DNA of 64,000 bases from Argopecten irradians (GCF_041381155.1 NC_091134.1:6562255-6626254); one strand, 5' to 3'. Shown: positions 1 to 12,599, counted from the first letter of the stretch. Notes: generated by a model from the letters alone, not told the origin. Made by a program: numbers and translations.

Positions 1-1710
1 TGTTACCTGTTAGATCACCTTATCATATGACATTGTTACCTGTTATTAGATCACCTTATCATATGACATTGTTACCTGTTAGATCACCTTATCATATGAC
101 ATTGTTACCTGTTATTAGATCACCTTATCATATGACATTGTTACCTGTTATTAGATCACCTTATCATATGGCATTGTTACCTGTTAGATCACCTTATCAT
201 ATGGCATTGTTACCTGTTACTAGATCACCTATCATATGCATTGTTACCTGTATAGATCACCTATCATATGACATTGTTACCTGTTAGATCACCTTATCAT
301 ATGGCATTGTTATCTGTTAGATCACCTCATCATATGACATTGTTACCTGTTATTTCATCACCTCATCATATGACATTGTTACCTGTTATTAGATCACCTT
401 ATCATATGGCATTGTTACCTGTTATAGATCACTAGATCACCTCATCGTATGGCATTGTTACCTGTTACTAGATAACCTTATCATATGACATTATTGACTG
501 TTATTAGATCACCTTCTCATATGACATTGTTACCTGTTAAATCACCTTACATATGGCATTGTTACCTGTTAGATCACCTTATCATATGACATTGTTACCT
601 GTTATTAGATCACCTTATCATATGTCATTGCTACCTGTTATTTCATCACCTCATCATATGGCATTTTACCTGTTAGATCACCTTATCATATGACATTGTT
701 ACCTGTTAGGTCACCTTATCATATGACATTGTTACCTGTTATTAGATCACCTTATCATATGACATTGTTACCTGTTATTAGATCACCTTATCATATGGCA
801 TTGTTACCTGTTACTACATCACCTTATCATATGACATTGTTACCTGTTACTAGATCACCTTATCATATGGCATTGTTACCTGTTACTAGATCACCTTATC
901 ATATGGCATTGTTACCTGTTACTACATCACCTTATCATATGGCATTGTTACCTGTTATTTCATCACCTTATCATATGGCATTGTTACCTGTTAGATCACC
1001 TTATCATATGACATTGTTACCTGTTAGATCACCTTATCATATGGCATTGTTACCTGTTAGATCACCTTATCATATGACATTGTTACCTGTTACTAGATCA
1101 CCTTATCATATGGCATTGTTACCTGTTACTAGATCACCTTATCATATGGCATTGTTACCTGTTATTAGATCACCTTATCATATGGCATTGTTACCTGTTA
1201 CTACATCACCTTATCATATGGCATTGTTACCTGTTAGATCACCTTATCATATGACATTGCTACCTGTTATTTCATCACCTCATCATATGGCATTTTACCT
1301 GTAAGATCACCTTATCGTATGGCATTGTTACCTGTTAGATCACCTTATCATATGGCATTGTTACCTGTTAGATCACCTCATCATATGGCATTGTTACCTG
1401 TTACTACATCACCTTATCATATGACATTGTTACCTGTTACTAGATCACCTTATCATATGACATTGTTACCTGTTATTAGATCACCTTATCATATGGCATT
1501 GTTACCTGTTATTAGATCACCTTATCATATGACATTGCTACCTGTTATTTCATCACCTCATCATATGGCATTGTTACCTGTTAGATCACCTTATCATATG
1601 GCATTGTTACCTGTTAGATCACCTTATCATATGACATTGTTACCTGTTAGATAACCTTATCATATGGCATTGTTACCTGTTATTAAATCACCTTATCATA
1701 TGACATTGTT
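1..1710. repeat. 33/36-bp minisatellite, probably intronic in GAPDH
   Basis: About 50 head-to-tail copies of a unit containing TTATCATATGACATTGTTAC followed by CTGTTAGATCACC. Units are 33 bp, or 36 bp when ATT or ACT is inserted before AGATCACC; a few are shorter or scrambled. Each unit carries the palindrome CATATG. The array runs off the left edge and ends where unique sequence begins near 1711. Because the next feature is an internal GAPDH exon whose upstream exons are not in the window, the array is inferred to lie in a GAPDH intron. Both unit lengths are multiples of three and lack stops in one frame, so long open frames arise without implying a protein. Confidence 0.93.
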
Positions 1711-1989
1711 AACTAACTAATTTACCTGATTTGCGCCCTGCCAATGAAACTAGAGGGGACTACTGTACCTTAAAATACTGCACTCAAATTTTAGCGCTCT
1801 GAGTAGGTATTCACGCAACTACTACACTTCTATACCTCGACTGTCATTTGCTTGCCTGTACAGTTGAAAGATGAATATGTTGAAACTTTATAAAGTGGTA
1901 AGTTATGAGGTATCACAGCATAGAATTACATTCATATCAATTTTATAGCATAACAATGAAATTAAACAAAAGGCTTTACCATTTTCTAG
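1711..1989 (+). other. Intron sequence before the penultimate GAPDH exon
   Basis: Unique A/T-rich sequence between the minisatellite and the exon. It ends in a pyrimidine-rich tract and TTTTCTAG, a normal 3' splice site. Nothing else was recognised. Confidence 0.7.
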
Positions 1990-2678
<689 letters not shown>

Positions 2679-3120
2679 TTGTTTTTCAACGCTGGTACAA
2701 ATATATAGACAATTGTTTTATAAGAATTTTGAACTGGTAGTAACTTCAGAATTCGTCCACAAGATTAAGTCACCCCAATCTCAATTCTAAAAGTTCTCTA
2801 CTGCATGGATCCAAACTGGTTTGTTCAGTAATCTAGCTAATTTATGTCGTTTACAGTTCTCTGTTGTAGATTTTAAAGTGATAAAAACACTTAGACTGGC
2901 TGGAAATGAACAACACCAGAAAGGTTTTCAATTGAGCCAGGTCTCTTTCAACATTTTGTCCTCTTAACGCATATTTTAAGTGCTAGGTATATAAGTGCTA
3001 TATAACTTCTGTAACTTGAGATTATATATATATTGTTAGTGTTGGCCACACTATGATATTTATGTGGTAAAGTTGGTGTGTAATAGTGTTGGAATAAAAT
3101 GGTCTGTCACACAGCATTTG
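2679..3120 (+). terminator. GAPDH 3' UTR with poly(A) signal
   Basis: A canonical AATAAA lies at 3093-3098, about 415 bases past the stop, followed by a GT-rich stretch near 3120-3145. The first part of this UTR is repeated after the second GAPDH copy (35345-35500), but there the AATAAA is at 35539. Confidence 0.75.
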
Positions 3121-4186
3121 TCCGACTTATTTGTGGCTTTTAGCAAACCCATTAAAATCTTACAGTTCAATTAAAGTTGTATGGTCTATAACTTTCGCTC
3201 TTTTTGTCATAGTGAAAACTGTTTAAGTGTTATACATATTTTTCTCCGTCTGCCTGAGTTTTAAACTTTCTAAATTTACCACTTTTTATAAAGTTGCAGC
3301 ACTGGAAGTATCTTTAATTATAAAAACGTGTACACGTGAAAAATAGGCTCGAAAGATGCCGAATCATTCCGAACTGTTCCGAACATCGTCGCGACAATCT
3401 CGGAAGTAAAACGAGAGTTGTGAAACCAAGAGAAAACATCAACAATTTTTCATAAACAAAACATGTGGTCGACCTCATCAGACTCTATCTACAAAGAAAA
3501 TAATGCTCGCACATTACTATATTTGATACACACAATATTTTACGGTAATGTGCTCATATAAGCCAGAAGGAAAACGTAAACAAACACATGTGCGCTTACG
3601 CTAGTTATCTGGCTCACCACGTGCAGGTCGTGTCGAACGTCAGTCACGTGATACGATTCGGAATCCGAAGTCACTGAACATGGCGGTGATTGAAGGCGCT
3701 TTATTCAAAACCAGGAATATATGATTCCTAGATTTCGGCTCTCTTATAGGCCGACATGTGCTTTTGGGGAGCTAAATCATCAAGTTACATTTCAATGTTT
3801 AAATATCAAATGTTTAAGTTACATATCGTTACAGTTAAATTAGCAGCAATACAACTTTAAAGGGATAATTCAGTAAGGCTAATTCTGTTACATAACCAGG
3901 AAGCAAAATATGAGATAAAAAAGCTATTGTTACATTCCTGATGAAAAATAAAACCAATAATATTGACAAATTTGCAATATTCTTAACTAATTCACTTGAT
4001 CTATTGACATACAATGTACCAAATTGTACAACTAGTATACTATTAAGTACAGCATTTGCGCTATACCTATTCCAGAGCTTTCAGACATTGCTGATGCCAA
4101 CTACTCCGAACTCTCATTGGAGACTATTAATTTCCGAAATATATGCACATTTCGATGCAATCTTGGACTGAATTTTCCTTTTCAGC
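3121..4186. other. Intergenic, no gene recognised
   Basis: 3340-3700 is richer in CpG than its surroundings and has two CACGTG E-boxes (3618-3623 and 3645-3650), followed by ATGGCGGTGATT near 3679 in a good start context. That frame closes after about 14 codons with no obvious donor. It could be an old promoter or first exon, but there is no further support. The rest is A/T-rich with only short chance open frames. Confidence 0.3.
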
Positions 4187-5545
4187 GCTGTTACAATAAG
4201 CGTACGTGTGACGGGCAGTCTAGTAGGTGGTTCGCTTGATTGGTAGCTAGTCATTATTAGATCAGGTTGCATGGTAGCTAGTCAGTTTGCCAACGACAGT
4301 CAATAAGCTGTGTAAGCACGGCTCTCATTGGCTGTCGCTTCAATGTAGGGGCTGAGCTAAAACAGTTGGAAATGTTTGTCGTCGATTACTACATAAAATG
4401 ATCGGCATCGTAAGCTTCATAATGTAAAAAGGTTACACAAATACATTTAATTACCTCATGTATAGACTCTAAATCAGCGCTAATCAGTGAAGTATGGAAA
4501 GAGCTACTGTTGTAGCGGAAAAGTCGGTCAGAAATTATACGGAAAAGAAATCACCTGCTTCTGACTAATTATACATGTAACTTTACCGAAAGGTGTGTGA
4601 AACCAAATCGGGTACAATGTACAACTGACCATCGTGTCTTGCCAAAATATATTACGATAATACACGGCTTTGACACATACCTGAATGTTAGTAGGGGATG
4701 CTATTCCAGCTGTAGGCGTAGATTTTTTTTTAACTTTGTCACCATTAATCAGAGAGATGCATTTGAATCTAGTGTTGACAATTTCTCTGCTAAAATCAAC
4801 CTACATTTTGTAAACTACCGCCGCGCATGCGCCAACGTCCGAGAACATTACCTCGAATATGAATCAAATTAAATTATAAATATTTAGGGAATGCATACAA
4901 ATTCAAAGTCTACAACTAGAATTACATCCCCTACTATATGTAACATCCAGGTATGTATCAAAACCGTGTTTGATCGGAATATATTCTGATAAGACAATCT
5001 ATTGTCAGCCGTACCCGATTTGTTTTTCCACACCAAACGGACCTTGCAGCGGAAAAGTCGGTCAGAAAGTACAACCGTTGTTATGTTAGATTCGGCTGTG
5101 ACATTACATGTAACATGATACATAACGTTACGCTACAGTATGACTACTCCCCGAAGTCGAGAGAAATGGCCAATAGTTTATGAACAAAACATCCTCAAAA
5201 CATTCGCTTAATAAGTGAAACAAAATAATTACGAATTTTTAATATGGTGATTGAATGTATACATTGTAAAAAATTAAATAGTACACAACGTGATCAAACA
5301 AATTGTACAACAGAGTCGGGTATGAACATCAAAGATCCGCTGGCTCCGCCTACTTCTCAATGTTGTCAGTCAGGGGGCAATCAGTCGGGCTGCCGATGCT
5401 TCAGCCAATCAGTGCCTTCGTTACATGCCACCTAAAATTTAATCTACTGCATGAGTTACCAGCCTACTAGATCAGCTACCAGCCAACGTGTCTATCGAGT
5501 GAATGAATGTAAACAGGAACACTTGTTGTAACGGCGCTGTAAATC
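4187..5545. repeat. Decayed long inverted-repeat (foldback-like) element
   Basis: Two arms in inverted orientation can be aligned by eye. The outer ends are CAGCGCTGTTACAATAAG (about 4186) against its diverged complement near 5540. Inner blocks pair about 4590-4706 with 4925-5045, sharing AAATCGGGTAC, ATACCTG and TAGTAGGGGATG. A 19-bp string CGGAAAAGTCGGTCAGAAA also occurs in direct orientation near 4517 and 5050. No transposase frame is visible. It is absent from the same place in the second duplicate (35.6-36.3 kb), so it is either a later insertion or was lost there. Confidence 0.5.
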
Positions 5546-5815
5546 ATCACCAGTATCAGATAATCTACCTTAAAATTTCTTTTGGTAGTTATTAATTTCT
5601 ACTAAAATGTGATGATAATTCTGTTGGTTATGAATGATTGGTTAAGAAAAAAAACCGTTAGACGACACAGTTACAAATTTACACTCTCAATTTGATAGCA
5701 TAGATGAGCTTAAATTGATTTGGTCGGACATTTCTCGAGAAGGGAATGAAGAAAAGAAGCAGATGATAATCTACACTAACTTCAATATATACTATACTCA
5801 ATAAATACTGTATTG

Positions 5816-6153
5816 TTAAAGATGCTCCACCGCTGATAAACGGTATTTTTTCTATATCAAGTACAGGACCAGGCGATTTAGTATTTTTCTTCAGTTACAA
5901 AAGTTACTTACTTTACACCATTACCACCATTGAAAATCTTGAGCTTCTCATTTCACTTCAAGAGGCACTATATCAGTGGCACTATACATGTATCCTATAT
6001 TGAATGAAGTACTGTTTGCGCATGCACCAAAATCAAAATAAATCATTTCGTATTATTTTGTGTTAATTAGACATACATATACACGATTAAACACCAATTG
6101 TAGTTCAAATGATTAGTATCGTTTATGGTCCGTCGGCGGTGGAGCATCTTTAA
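5816..6153. mobile_element. TTAA-flanked MITE, copy 1
   Basis: A 338-bp non-coding element with perfect 14-bp terminal inverted repeats AGATGCTCCACCGC / GCGGTGGAGCATCT, bounded at both ends by TTAA (5816-5819 and 6150-6153). TTAA duplication is the mark of piggyBac transposition, but the ends do not start with the CCC usual for piggyBac, so superfamily is left open. A diverged copy sits at the matching place in the second duplicate (36312-36617). Confidence 0.65.
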
Positions 6154-6370
6154 GTGATATTTTGCAATCCTAGATATCACTTCTTATAGGTGTATTAAAA
6201 CATAACTAAGCTGTTAAAAAGTGTGTACCGGGTATCCATCAGAGCTAGCATTAGGTACTATTTCTTTGTCATGCATATGGCGATTGTGAACTACATCATG
6301 ATAATATTTGTGGAAATGCGCTTAAAATCATTAATGAAATATATTTGTCATAAAAACAACATTGTCACTA
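6154..6370. other. Unique A/T-rich spacer
   Basis: No gene or repeat was recognised between the MITE and the hairpin. Confidence 0.4.
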
Positions 6371-6447
6371 TGTTCCAATAACATAACATTGAATAAGTGA
6401 TTTGGTACAACACCAAATTACTTATTCAATGTTATGTTTTTGGAACA
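6371..6447. repeat. 36-bp-stem hairpin at the edge of the 39-bp minisatellite
   Basis: Arms 6371-6406 and 6412-6447 are complementary over 36 bp with about two mismatches and a 5-base loop. The right arm contains the ATG (6434) of the open frame that runs into the tandem array. Confidence 0.85.
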
Positions 6448-7380
6448 CAGTGCAGATACAGTACCATACGTCATAAAACCTGTTGATGTAGTCGATGCAG
6501 TAGAATACATCGTAGAACATGCTAATGAAACCGATACAACAATATACATGTACGTCATAGAACCTCTTGGTGATGTCAATACCATATGTCACATAGAACC
6601 TGTTGATGAAGCAAATATAGCACCGCACATTGAACATGTTGATGAAGCCAATACCGAACCATTTGTCATAGAACCTATTGATAAAGGCAATAAAACACCA
6701 TACGCCATAGAACCTGTTGATGAAACCAATACAGAACCATTTGTCATAGAACCTGTTGATGAAGTCAATACAGAACCATACGTCATAGAACCTGTTGATG
6801 AAGTCAATACAGAACCATACGTCATAGAACCTGTTGATGAAGTATACAGAATACAGAACCATACGTCATAGAACCTGTTGATGAAGTCAGTCAATACAGA
6901 ACCATACGTCATAAAACCTGTTGATGAAGTCAATACAGAACCCATCATAACGTACGAACCTACGTCATAGAACCTGTTGATGAAGTCAATACAGAACCAT
7001 ACGTCATAGAACCTGTTGATGAAGTCAATACAGACAGATGAATAGTCAATACAACGTCATAAAACCTGTTGGATGAAGTCAATACAGAACCATACGTCAT
7101 AGAACCTGTTGATGAAGTCAATACAGAACCATACGTCATAGAACCTGTTGATGAAGTCAATACAGAACCATACGTCATAGAACCTGTTGATGAAGTCAAT
7201 ACAGAACCATACGTCATAGAACCTGTTGATGAAGTCAATACAGAACCATACGTCATAGAACCTGTTGATGAAGTCAATACAGAACCATACGTCATAGAAC
7301 CTGTTGATGAAGTCAATACAGAACCATACGTCATAGAACCTGTTGATGCAGCCAATACAACACCATACGTCAAAAAATAA
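6434..7380 (+). repeat. 39-bp minisatellite; possible acidic 13-residue repeat protein
   Basis: About 22 copies of a 39-bp unit. Read on the + strand each unit gives EPYVIEPVDEVNT. Units at the left are diverged yet stay open (for example HIEPVDEANIAP and FVIEPIDKGNKT), the middle is irregular around 6850-7070, and the right part (7069-7380) is nearly perfect, ending VDAANTTPYVKK and a stop. Predicted product: strongly acidic, low complexity, no signal peptide at the visible ATG. The - strand is also open in two frames (unit SSTGSMTYGSVLT), so openness alone does not prove coding. Because 39 is divisible by three, any stop-free unit would look like this. I recognise no family. Confidence 0.85.
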
Positions 7381-7599
7381 CCTTTTCCCATCTTATCATC
7401 ACATTAACTTAACATTTTATCGTTTCATCAAAATTGCGCATGAATTTCTCATTATTTTAGCCAAAACTTTTTACCCAAACATTCTTTTTAGAAAATTTAA
7501 ATTTGCAGTCTGTGTTTAAGTTCTTAATTGCCAATGTCTTATACTGATGGTTTATTTTTTTTATCCTTTCACTAATGTTTTAACTTGTAGTTTTGCCTG

Positions 7600-7652
7600 A
7601 AATGACCCTAGCTGTCGACGGGCCGTAAAACTCAAACAAACAATCAAATTCT
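7600..7652 (+). repeat. SINE 3'-tail fragment
   Basis: ATGACCCTAGCTGTCGACGG followed by GTAAAAC and a CAAA-rich tail resembles the 3' end of the SINE at 53.6 kb (TGACCATAGCTGTTAATAGG then CAAACAAA). Only the tail is present. Confidence 0.45.
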
Positions 7653-7743
7653 AGATCAAATGGGTTACTTAATCAATCATCAGTACAGACGCTGTCCTGG
7701 TAGAACAAGTCTACTGGTATAACATGTGCTGAACAGAATGGTA

Positions 7744-8362
7744 ACAAGAGGCCCAGAGGGCCTGTATCGCTCACCTGGTTTGTAATGCAAAGTAAGGTTC
7801 TAAAAACAGGTTCATTGTTTCTTTTCTGAAGGAAATCTAATATTTACCTCTAATTCCCCTATTGGGCCCCACCACTCCTGCCCTGGGGAATCAGAGCCAA
7901 ACTTTATACAAGTTCTGTTTCCCTTCCCCCATGGATGTTTGTGGCCACATTTGGTCACAATCCATGCAGAACTCTAGGACAAGTAGCGATTTATAGGATT
8001 TACCTCTATTTCCCCTATTGGGCCCAACCCCTCCTGTCCCTGGGGGGTCAGAGCCAAACTTTATACAAGTTCTGTTCCCCTTTCCCCATAGATGTTTGTG
8101 GCCAAATTTGGTCACAATCCATGCAGAACTCTAGGACAAGTAGCGATTTATAGGATTCACCTCAAATTTCCCTATTGGGTCCCGCCCCTGCTGCCCCCGG
8201 GGGCCAGAACCAAAATTTATACAAGTTCTGTGGCCGAATTTGGTTACAATCCATGCAGAACTCTATGACTAGTAGAGATTTAAAGGAAATGTTGACGGAC
8301 GGACGACGGACGCCGCGCCATGACATAAGCTCACAGGCCCTTCGGGCCAGGTGAGCTAAAAA
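7744..8362. mobile_element. Bivalve-type interspersed repeat with hairpin ends
   Basis: It starts near GAGGCCCAGAGGGCCT and GCTCACCTGG (7769-7778) and ends with GGCCCTTCGGGCC and CCAGGTGAGC (8347-8356), so the ends match in inverted orientation. Inside are three direct copies of about 155 bp (about 7845-7996, 7997-8158, 8159-8285), each with a CCCTATTGGG box and CAATCCATGCAGAACTCTA. A GACGGACGACGGACGCC stretch precedes the right end. From memory this end structure is very common in bivalve genomes. Class is uncertain: the 3' hairpin followed by CTAA would also suit a non-autonomous Helitron. Open frames inside are incidental. Confidence 0.7.
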
Positions 8363-8509
8363 TGAACGCAACCTTTCTATTTTTGTTTATTTAATTATTT
8401 TTATTTATTTATTATCATTTTTGTTATTTTCAGCATCTTATACCTATCTGGTTTATAAGTGATGAATTATTTGTATAGTAGGGTTTTTATAACACATAAG
8501 GAACTGTGT

Positions 8510-8640
8510 TTTTAAGTTAGAGATAAGCCTCAAACTGTACTACATTTATATGTGTGAGAAGGTATAGCACTCGGCCCTAACGGGCTTCGTAGCTGTACAC
8601 ATGTAGCACAGTTTTAGGCTTATATCCTTTACTTATAATG
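8510..8640. repeat. Short hairpin repeat (MITE-like)
   Basis: Inverted arms near 8522-8548 (ATAAGCCTCAAACTGTACTA) and 8601-8628 flank a CGGCCCTAACGGGC loop. No target duplication was identified. Confidence 0.45.
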
Positions 8641-10774
8641 CCGACCAACTAACTCATTCTATAGCCTTTTCTGACCCATAAAGAGGTATTCTGCTTAGAT
8701 ATTATGAGTTGCCCAAATATAAAACGAAATATTGGTAGGCTGAACCAATATGAAATACATTGCATAGCAAATGATAGCAAAAACATGTAATGGAATACTT
8801 TAAGGGCTGGCTTTGGTAGTGATAATAGTACATTGTACCATTTCCTCGGAACAAAAGTGCAGACTTAAGTTAAAACTGTAGTGTTTTTACCTTATGTAAA
8901 TTATGTCAGTTTTCGACTTGTTTGTTTCGGGAACTGGTGGCTAGTTCAACTTTTGGTCAGGTTCCTTGTGGAACAGTTGCCACTGAGTATAGTACACGAG
9001 TCTACTAGTGTTATAAAACTATTATTTTATGTTTTTATTTAACATTAGAAATACGCCATACATTTTATGTTTTTATTTAACATTAGAAATACGCCATACA
9101 TTTTATGTTTTTATTTAACATTAGAAATACGCCATACATTTATAAAGATGTAGCTTAACACAATTCTATTTCGCTTGATATTAATGTCAGTACGTGTTTT
9201 TATTCATGTACCTTCTTGGCTAAATATCAACACCTTTTGTCTCCGGATAGAATACGATCGTATCGTTTAATTAAATACTCTATGATTTAATTAGGACAGA
9301 CAGCTGGAATAGCCACGTAAGGCATCAGATGTCACAAACCACGTGCTTATAGTACAGACAACTCCAGGTCCTTTCAAAGACCACAGACAGAATCGGGAAT
9401 TTTAAAATATTTCACTAAGATTGAATTCAAGGTCAAAATATTTATTTTGTTGTTTGTTTGTTTTGTGCATCAGATTGTAACTAAAACAAACATAACGTGT
9501 TGCGTAATTAATTATTATTTCATATTTGTCCAAAATAACTTTTTGTTCCACTTTTGGGAGTAAGATTAACACCAATGGTAACGAAACCCAATTCCTAATT
9601 CAGATTTAACGGCTATGTCATCAAAGTAGAGAGTTGTGCATTTGTTTTAAGAAAACAAATTCTTAAACGGAAAAACTGCTGTATTAAAATCAACCACATT
9701 CGCTATACAGGTCCAGAATACACTCCTTTATAGATCTGGTACAGTTTGTATTTTAATTTTCTTACTTTCCAAATGTGTATGATATGCTGTAGTATATACT
9801 ATATATTTATATTGACAGCTGCAGTGTCAGGTTAAAAATGAAGACCCCGTTTTTGGTGGACATTAGTATTTTGAAGAATTTTGTTTCATATGACATTACT
9901 GGGTTAAGTGCTTAAATATCTTTAATTTTGACGAGAAAGGTTTTTTAGTCACGAAAACTTTATTATGTACAATTTATAATGTATCTTTATCATATACAAT
10001 GTAGTTATTAGAATTGGGTTATAACTGTTGGAGATGAGTTAAGCATTTCAGACATTCAGCGTGACAAAGGCTTAAACATTTTGATAGAATTTTAAACAAT
10101 TCTCACAAATATGTTTTGTGTCGTTGCATAATATATTGTGATGCATGATTATCCTAAAATCGAATTTGTCTGACTTAAACATGTTTATATACCAAATAAT
10201 AAGACACGTTGAGACAGAACATTCATGATAAATGTCAGTCCCCTCAAAGCTGTCCACAGTCTTGTTGCGTTAGAGCATATTAAGCAAATATTAAAGTGTT
10301 TGAAACGTATTTATCAAGTTAGACATTTTGTCTACATCTGAATATTTTTCTACGTGTATTTTGAATGAGAAGCATATCAAAACAAACTCTATTGTAGATA
10401 AATTAAAGCCTCTTTATGTTTTTGGTTTTTTACGTATAATTTAACGTTTTGAATAGTACAACGAGAACTTAGCCTATGTAGATTAAGTACTCTTTATGGC
10501 GCCATTTGCCGCACAGAACTACACTTTTTATAGTTGATAGCTTATCTTGCAAAATGAGAATATGATTTTCGTAATAACATGTTCCCAGCCAATACGTAAT
10601 ATACAATGCTATTTAAATAAGGATACAAACCATTTCCTCACTAATACATTGATTACTAATGATACTTCATATAAAGAAACCATTACGAGTTCAGCTTAAT
10701 TCTTTCTAGTTGATATAGTCGTGATGATATAAAATACATATGTTATTATGTACAATGAAACCAATACGAATGAT
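8641..10774. other. Intergenic DNA of the duplicated segment; 38-bp triplet at 9024-9139
   Basis: No gene was recognised. At 9024-9139 a 38-bp unit (core GTTTTTATTTAACATTAGAA) occurs three times in tandem without visible change. About 9226-9500 aligns with 37262-37560 in the second duplicate (shared GTCTCCGGATAGAATACGAT). Confidence 0.5.
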
Positions 10775-11900
10775 TTGATTTAAAGACAGATTTATTACAC
10801 TGCTCCAATGATATTTGTCGTAGAAACAAATAAGTAACATGAATAGCACCTTACACTATAAAGATGATGATAAAATAAATTAATGAAATAAATAAATGTA
10901 TATATACACAGAATTAATGAAAATATAGATAACATTTGATGTATTACAACATTAAGCACATACAGTATTGCGCTATTCTATAATATCACACAAAGACCGA
11001 CAAACGTGATGGTGGCGAATTATAATTTTGCTCAAATCAAAATCCCTAAACATAAGATAAACTAAAAAAAACTATGACCTGACCGATCATAGTTGTTATT
11101 ATTGCTTTAACGGAATGTTTCAGTACGAATGGGTCCTCGCTGCGAGATATCTATATGGATACATTGTATATATGTCAATGGTATGGTAGTAGTGTGTATC
11201 ATAAAATGTTTGTCCATAATACTACACTTACGTGTTGCCTGGCTGTAAAATACATTTCAGCAAATTTTGTTACTTTGTACATTTTCACTAAGGTATAAAA
11301 TTACAAATATTATGAATTTCGATATAAAGGTCCACTGAAATAGCAGAGTTAAACTTGATAAAATACTGTCCGTCTATCCGGGTCTTGTCGATAGGGTTTT
11401 GAAATATGTTCTTTTAAAGACTATAATCACGAAATAACGCATAAAACTATCAATGTCAATTCTGAATGATTACACATTAATGTTCACATATTAGAAATCT
11501 TAAACAAAATTTACACACATATACGTTCGTCTCCCATACACTTTGAATGATCTCTGAATGTTTTATGGCGTCTATATAAACCTGTCACAAAATAGAACCA
11601 CTATATCATGGACACGTCATGAAAACTATGTCTTCCAATGTGGATATTGGGCATCTAAAAGTCTCTTCAAATCCCTATTATGACGATAAATTGTGTTTAC
11701 TGTCACATTTCTCCATGTTTCCAAATACATGATTATCGCGAAACTTTGTATTCACTAAGGCATAAAAGTCATACCCAATAACGACTAATGTGGTCATTTG
11801 AAATACAGTTTCCTTTAATTCTAATAAGGAAGAATAAAGAGAAACATTTCACTTCTTCTGCACCTGAAACGTCTTTCATAGCTAACAACCCAGTTTATGT
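10775..11900 (-). terminator. Probable 3' UTR and poly(A) signal of the 174-residue gene
   Basis: On the - strand an AATAAA lies at 10796-10791, about 1.1 kb past the stop. Some 170 bp around it are nearly identical in the second duplicate (38880-39060, signal 38945-38940), while much of the intervening UTR is poorly conserved. That fits retention of a 3'-end processing site. Another AATAAA overlaps the stop codon itself, so a very short UTR is also possible. Confidence 0.45.
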
Positions 11901-12425
11901 TTATTTGACCATGACGATGTTGAAGCTGGGTGTTGTCACGGCAGGTTTGTGTAAATGATGATCATGTCCTTGCCATGCAAAACTCCCCATTAGTCCACGA
12001 TTATAACGAGTGTATGAACGAACCGTCCTTTTATTGTCTGTCTTCTCTGTGATAGATTTGGATCTGGAGAGTCTGTCTACCATATTGCCGATATCACGAA
12101 CTGACATCTTTTTATTTCCGGTAAATCGCGTGCGTTTTGGAATCTGGTTATTGTCGTCTGGTTGGGTGTTCTCTTGTGAAATTTGCCGTCTAGGTGACTT
12201 TGAAGACACGATTTTATCCTCAGCATTGGTATTTTCTCGTACGCTGGGTCTAGAAGTTTTCGGCTTTGAAAGTCTGTTCACAAGTGAATCTATTTCCTTT
12301 TTGCTTACGCCTTCAATGCCGAGATATTTTCTACTCAAACCGGAAACTGGAAGCAGAGGGCGAGGACTAACAGTGAGTTTGGGAGCGAGGTTGACGTGAG
12401 GAAGTCCAATTTCCAAATAATTCAT
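11901..12425 (-). CDS. Unknown basic 174-residue protein, copy 1
   Basis: An intact single-exon frame starting MNYLEIGLPHVNLAPKLTVS and ending TTPSFNIVMVK. I do not recognise the family. The protein is rich in Lys, Arg and Ser, with no signal peptide or membrane segment. It has two related short motifs: VSKKEIDSLVNRLSKPKT near residues 40-57 and VRDIGNMVDRLSRSKS near residues 108-123, sharing I..[LM]V[ND]RLS[KR].K[TS]. The C-terminal part has an aromatic and His-rich patch, FAWQGHDHHLHKP. The ATG at 12425 is chosen because both genomic copies share it and conservation begins there. The 175-residue copy at 39902-40429 differs at about 11 residues, while UTR and flanks differ much more, which argues for selection on the protein. 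The repeated short motif loosely recalls small axonemal or testis proteins, but that is only a guess. Confidence 0.8.
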   Translation of the reverse strand: MNYLEIGLPHVNLAPKLTVSPRPLLPVSGLSRKYLGIEGVSKKEIDSLVNRLSKPKTSRPSVRENTNAEDKIVSSKSPRRQISQENTQPDDNNQIPKRTRFTGNKKMSVRDIGNMVDRLSRSKSITEKTDNKRTVRSYTRYNRGLMGSFAWQGHDHHLHKPAVTTPSFNIVMVK

Positions 12426-12599
12426 GGCGAATAATTGTATTGCCCGATGTCCTTTTGCCAGATTCTTGTTCTTTCGTTTAAATTGCCCAAAATTGGTTTG
12501 ATTTAGTTTTGCTATATCCCTGAAGAAGGACCGGACACACCTACTTTAGGCAAGAGCTATAACCCATATTTGAAATGTAAAAATTTATCTGTTATGCTG

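Noticed and set aside
690-1654. Long open frames (repeat LLPVIRSPYHMT) in the left minisatellite
   Set aside because: They follow from a stop-free unit of 33/36 bp; no splice or start context, and the array appears intronic.
1-1710. CRISPR-like regular repeats
   Set aside because: Units abut with no unique spacers, and the genome is animal.
7891-8371. Several 60-75-codon frames on both strands
   Set aside because: They lie inside a known-looking interspersed repeat and run across its internal direct repeats.
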